Source: an uncultured Ignavibacteriota bacterium (GTDB taxonomy: Bacteria > Bacteroidota > Ignavibacteria > Tepidaquicellales > Tepidaquicellaceae). From it: a DNA stretch of 8,599 nt. The stretch lies in assembly GCA_937983305.1 (NCBI GenBank), contig CALKAJ010000396.1, positions 1 to 8,599 of the forward strand, given 5' to 3'. Position 1 is the stretch's first letter, and every line of letters begins with the position of its first letter. The position numbers were made by a program, and so were the translations under genes. Positions 5,725 through 8,599 of the stretch are shown one piece after another. The notes under the pieces were generated by a model. The model was not told where the DNA came from and ran no database searches. It was given only the letters and a program-made list of their open reading frames with translations.

Positions 5725-7589
5725 TAACGTCTCTTTTTATTAAAGCCTCCGAATGAGCCCTTTTTCTTAAAATCTTTGCCGCCAAACTTTCCGGCAGAAC
5801 TTCTTCCGGTTGATTTCTTCCTTTCTGATTTAGAAAAATTATCATCGAAATTCAGCAAATCTCTTAAAAATTTATCGTCGTCAAAATCTCTTTTCTTTTC
5901 TCTGGAACGAACTTCCTTAACCTGCTCAATAACTCTCGGTCTCTCAATATCGGATTGTCTAACTTTCTGATAAGTCGCCTTTGTTTCCGGTTTTTCTTTT
6001 CTTTTGAAATCTCCGTCTTCTCTGTCTCTTCTTTTGAATCCGCCGTCTTCTTTGTCTCTTCTCTTATATCCGCCGTCTTCTTTGTCTCTTCTTTTGAATC
6101 CGCCGACTTCACCGTCTCTTCTTTTGAATCCGCCGTCTTCTCTGTCTCTTCTTTTGAATCCGCCGACTTCACCGTCTCTTCTTTTGAATCCGCCGACTTC
6201 ACCGTCTCTTCTTTTGAATCCGCCGTCTTCTCTGTCTCTTCTCTTAAATCCTCCGTCTTCTCTGTCTCTTCTCTTAAATCCTCCGTCTTCTCTGTCTCTT
6301 CTTTTGAATCCGCCGTCTTCTCTGTCTCTTCTTTTATATCCGTCAGATTTTCCGGTCCTTCTTCTATCGCCGTCACTTCTATCTCTTCTGAAACTACCTG
6401 ATCTCTCTGAAGACTTTCTTTTTCCAAACATCTCATCCCTGCTGAACCTTCTTTCTTTCTTATCTTCAGTAATTGGAATTTCAGAATGTGAAAAGTTATC
6501 TGCGTATTTCAGATTAATTACACCTTTATGGTTGAATAAAATCTGTTTAAAGAATTTTTCATCTTCACCGGTAGCAACAAATGAGATTGCTTCACCTTTT
6601 TTTCCTGCACGGGCTGTTCTTCCGACTCTATGTGTATATGAATCTGTTTCCTTTGGAATTTCGAAATTATAAACGTGTGTAATACCTTCAATGTGAAGTC
6701 CTCTTGCGGCTACATCGGTTGCAATTAGAACACTGAATTTTCCTCTTCTGAATTGATCGGTAACACGTTCTCTTTTATCCTGAGTCATATTTCCATTTAA
6801 GCATTTCGCAAGAATACCTTTTCTTGTAAGCTCTTTCGCAAGTGTTTCTGTTGTACTTTTTCTGTTGCAAAAAACAAGTGTGAGTTCTCTGTCTTCTTTA
6901 AGAAGATGAACCAGCAGAGGTAATTTTTGCTTTGATACAACTCTGTAATATGTTTGTCTTAAAAATTCAGGTTTAATAGTCGGTTCAAAAGAAACGCTTA
7001 TCGGGTCTTTTAAATATTTCCCGCTAAGTCTTGAAATTTCTTTTGAAATTGTTGCACTGAAGAGTAATGTCTGCCTTCCTTCCGGAATATGTTTTAATAC
7101 CTGCTCAATGTCACGGATAAATCCCATATCGAGCATTCTGTCTGCTTCGTCGAGCACAAGATATTTTATGCTTTTCAGATTTATTCCGCGTCTTTCAATA
7201 ATATCAAGCAATCTTCCCGGAGTAGCGACTACAATATTTGCTTTCCTGGTTTTTCTCATCTGATTTTCGATTGAAACTCCTCCATAAACAGAACTGACAA
7301 CAATATGCCTGTTTGAGAATTTTTCAAACTCATCGGATATCTGTTTACACAATTCTCTTGTGGGTACTATAATTAAAGCTATTAAGTCCTTGCTGTTTTC
7401 GGTTGCTTCAATAATCGGGATTGCAAAGCTTAGAGTTTTTCCTGAACCTGTTTCTGATTGAACAAGTACATCTTTGCCTGATAGTATTGCAGGGATAATT
7501 TTCTTCTGGACGGGTGTGGCAACAGTAATAGCATGCTTCTCAAGCAGCTGAAGAATCTGCTTGCTTAATTTAAATGTTTCTGATTTCAT
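5724..7589 (-). CDS. DEAD-box ATP-dependent RNA helicase with repeat-rich basic C-terminal tail
   Basis: A 621-residue helicase. The core (about 1-350) has all superfamily 2 motifs in order: Q-motif region ATPVQ (24-28), motif I SETGSGKT (45-52), Ia PTREL (76-80), Ib TPGRLLD (123-129), II DEAD (147-150), III SAT (178-180), IV LVFCN (238-242), V ATDVAARG (290-297) and VI HRVGRTARAG (320-329). Such enzymes use ATP to unwind short RNA duplexes and act in ribosome assembly, mRNA decay and cold adaptation in bacteria. The tail (about 375-621) is very charged and probably disordered. Residues 415-534 are eleven 10-residue units of the form DGGFKRRDRE plus a degenerate one, and the end is Gly/Lys-rich (KFGGKDFKKK, GSFGGFNKKRR). 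By analogy with RGG-type tails it should bind RNA non-specifically. The ATG start gives a normal N terminus; GGAAGAAAGA upstream may be a weak ribosome binding site. Confidence 0.95.
   Translation of the reverse strand: MKSETFKLSKQILQLLEKHAITVATPVQKKIIPAILSGKDVLVQSETGSGKTLSFAIPIIEATENSKDLIALIIVPTRELCKQISDEFEKFSNRHIVVSSVYGGVSIENQMRKTRKANIVVATPGRLLDIIERRGINLKSIKYLVLDEADRMLDMGFIRDIEQVLKHIPEGRQTLLFSATISKEISRLSGKYLKDPISVSFEPTIKPEFLRQTYYRVVSKQKLPLLVHLLKEDRELTLVFCNRKSTTETLAKELTRKGILAKCLNGNMTQDKRERVTDQFRRGKFSVLIATDVAARGLHIEGITHVYNFEIPKETDSYTHRVGRTARAGKKGEAISFVATGEDEKFFKQILFNHKGVINLKYADNFSHSEIPITEDKKERRFSRDEMFGKRKSSERSGSFRRDRSDGDRRRTGKSDGYKRRDREDGGFKRRDREDGGFKRRDREDGGFKRRDREDGGFKRRDGEVGGFKRRDGEVGGFKRRDREDGGFKRRDGEVGGFKRRDKEDGGYKRRDKEDGGFKRRDREDGDFKRKEKPETKATYQKVRQSDIERPRVIEQVKEVRSREKKRDFDDDKFLRDLLNFDDNFSKSERKKSTGRSSAGKFGGKDFKKKGSFGGFNKKRR
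6000..6344 (-). repeat. In-frame 30-bp tandem repeat array within the helicase gene
   Basis: About eleven and a half exact-length 30-bp units encode helicase residues 416-530. There are no spacers, so it is a coding minisatellite. Most units encode DGGFKRRDRE. Three encode the variant DGE followed by V, in which AGA-GAA-GAC has become GGT-GAA-GTC; Arg-to-Gly and Asp-to-Val occur together in all three (residues 463-465, 473-475, 493-495). Other units differ by synonymous changes, Phe-to-Tyr or Arg-to-Lys. The unit length is a multiple of three and has no stop in several frames, which explains long spurious reading frames on both strands here. Confidence 0.95.
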
Positions 7590-7654
7590 ATCTCATTCTT
7601 TCTTCCGCTCAAGCGTACAGAAAATGTTAGTATGCGAAGCAGAAAATTTATTGT

Positions 7655-7680
7655 TATCTCCCTACAAATATTTTAGGGAT
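7655..7680 (-). other. Inverted repeat between the membrane protein and helicase genes
   Basis: TCCCTA (7659-7664) and TAGGGA (7674-7679) pair around a 9-base AT-rich loop, about 50 bases after the stop of the membrane protein gene. There is no good T tract on the minus strand, so a terminator is doubtful. The minus-strand sequence ATATTTGTAGGGAGA through the loop and arm matches 12 of 15 bases of ATGTTTGTAGAAAGA at copy 2 of the dispersed repeat, so this may be a decayed member. Confidence 0.35.
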
Positions 7681-7727
7681 TAAGTAATATAACTAATTTA
7701 TTGTTAATATGATAGTTAAATAATTAG

Positions 7728-8552
7728 CTACAATTGAAGCCTGATAATTGAGTCAAGTTTGCTTTTTTGTATCTGCAAATAGTTTAATCTTTGAGAAATT
7801 GATTCCCTGTCAGTCTCTTCCGGAAACTCCGCACTCTGATTTCCAATACTGTTTATTTCCTTCTTAACATCCTGAAGTTTAATATTTGTTGCAATTTTTC
7901 TGCTCATTAGGTTAATACCATTGAGTACTTTCTGCTTTTCCTTAAATAAAGTTGTACCGGGAAATATTTCTGTAATTGCTTGTGCTTTCTCAAGCATTAT
8001 TCTCGCCTCGCCATACAAACCTTTTTTATTTAATCTCCTCGCTTCATTATAATATTCTTTGAATTCTCCCTCAGCTTCTTTGTATATATTTTTCGATACA
8101 TCAGAATAAGTTTTAGGATTTGCGGATGAATCCATTTTGTTCAAATACTTCAATGCGTTCCGCCAGTCCTGCATATAAATTCCGTTGGCAATCTTATAAG
8201 AAAATAAATTAATCTTTTCTCTCGCATCTGAAGCAAGTTCACTCTTTCTGAATTTCGAAATAAATTTCTCATAACGGGAAATTTGCTGTTCCATAGATGA
8301 TATATCCGCAACAGTATCCCCCTTCTCAATTTCCGCATATTCGCGTACATCTTTCATATAGTAGAAATAGTAAACAGCAAAAGCCGATGCAGATATAATC
8401 AGAAGAATTATAAAAGTTGTAAGAATTCTTGAAATAGCTTTTTGTCTTAATATCTTTGGCTGCTGCTCTTCGAGGACTTTAATTTTTGCCCTGATGAAAG
8501 CCGACTCGGTTTCATCGGTGTATTTTAAAGCTTCTTTGAAATATATTATAGC
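7728..8552 (-). CDS. Single-pass membrane protein with TPR-like helical regions, 5' end missing
   Basis: The frame is open from the TAG stop at 7728-7730 back to the last biological base at 8552, giving 274 visible residues; the true start lies beyond the contig end. The in-frame Met at 8357 falls at the end of a membrane segment and is not the likely start. Visible residues 1-28 look like the end of a TPR helix pair (YFKEAL, then AFIRAKI). A basic stretch (KILRQKAISR, 33-42) precedes one hydrophobic membrane segment at about 43-65, so the N-terminal part should be cytoplasmic and the rest periplasmic by the positive-inside rule. The outer part (66-274) is helical and charged, with a TPR-like unit near 167-193 (LNKKGLYGEA, LEKA) and coiled-coil-like stretches near the end. 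I do not recognise a specific family. The gene is on the same strand as the helicase, 138 bases upstream of it. Confidence 0.82.
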   Translation of the reverse strand, partial: AIIYFKEALKYTDETESAFIRAKIKVLEEQQPKILRQKAISRILTTFIILLIISASAFAVYYFYYMKDVREYAEIEKGDTVADISSMEQQISRYEKFISKFRKSELASDAREKINLFSYKIANGIYMQDWRNALKYLNKMDSSANPKTYSDVSKNIYKEAEGEFKEYYNEARRLNKKGLYGEARIMLEKAQAITEIFPGTTLFKEKQKVLNGINLMSRKIATNIKLQDVKKEINSIGNQSAEFPEETDRESISQRLNYLQIQKSKLDSIIRLQL

Positions 8553-8599
8553 AGATCGGAAGAGCGTCGTGTAGGGAAAGAGTGTAGATCTCGGTGGTC
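8553..8599. other. Illumina sequencing adapter (artefact, not genomic DNA)
   Basis: From 8553 to the end the sequence is the reverse complement of the Illumina universal (P5-side) adapter, beginning AGATCGGAAGAGC and running through GTCGTGTAGGGAAAGAGTG to TCTCGGTGGTC without any mismatch I can see. It is joined directly to the open frame of the membrane protein gene. It should be trimmed, and no coding or regulatory meaning should be read into it. Confidence 0.98.

Noticed and set aside
6000..6344. Possible CRISPR array because of regular 30-bp periodicity
   Set aside because: Units are directly adjacent with no unique spacers and stay in frame with the helicase.
5864..6672. Long open frames on both strands over the helicase tail (Ser/Pro/Leu-rich and Lys/Glu/Thr-rich)
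   Set aside because: The 30-bp units are multiples of three with no stop in several frames, so these are by-products of the repeat; the helicase frame alone has a complete domain attached.

Overview
The window looks like a fragment of a low-GC genome from the Bacteroidota/Chlorobiota/Ignavibacteriota side of the FCB group, most likely Ignavibacteriota-like. The best evidence is the secreted protein at 50-1321, which ends in a type A sorting domain of the type IX secretion system with a YPNPFN opening, common in Ignavibacteria. The AT-rich composition, weak or absent Shine-Dalgarno sequences and a YceI lipoprotein fit this but do not prove it. The last 47 bases are Illumina adapter, so the window ends at an assembly artefact, probably in a metagenomic contig.

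Layout, left to right. A minus-strand gene encodes a secreted BNR/Ycf48-like repeat protein with a sorting domain (50-1321) and appears to start at TTG. A 396-bp gap follows (1322-1717), holding a perfect hairpin joined to a short motif and a 9-bp tandem repeat that runs into the next stop codon. A minus-strand Cys/Met-metabolism PLP enzyme (1718-2920) is divergent from a plus-strand run: YceI lipoprotein (3025-3699), a one-cysteine thioredoxin-fold protein (3767-4378) and a FabH-like ketoacyl synthase III (4502-5584). A strong intrinsic terminator closes that run.

From 5618 to 5724 three small palindromes stand in a row. Two are followed on the minus strand by ATGTTT, and one of these carries the full ATGTTTGTAGAA motif also seen at 1539-1550, so this appears to be a dispersed intergenic repeat family. 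A minus-strand DEAD-box RNA helicase (5724-7589) follows, with a basic tail containing about eleven 10-residue repeats. The window ends in a truncated minus-strand single-pass membrane protein with TPR-like helices (7728-8552), then adapter.

The genes look like ordinary housekeeping and envelope functions and do not form a recognisable single pathway. I see no phage, transposase, CRISPR array, tRNA or rRNA. The most notable signals are the dispersed hairpin-plus-motif family, the two tandem arrays (9 bp intergenic, 30 bp coding) and the adapter, which marks where biological sequence stops.
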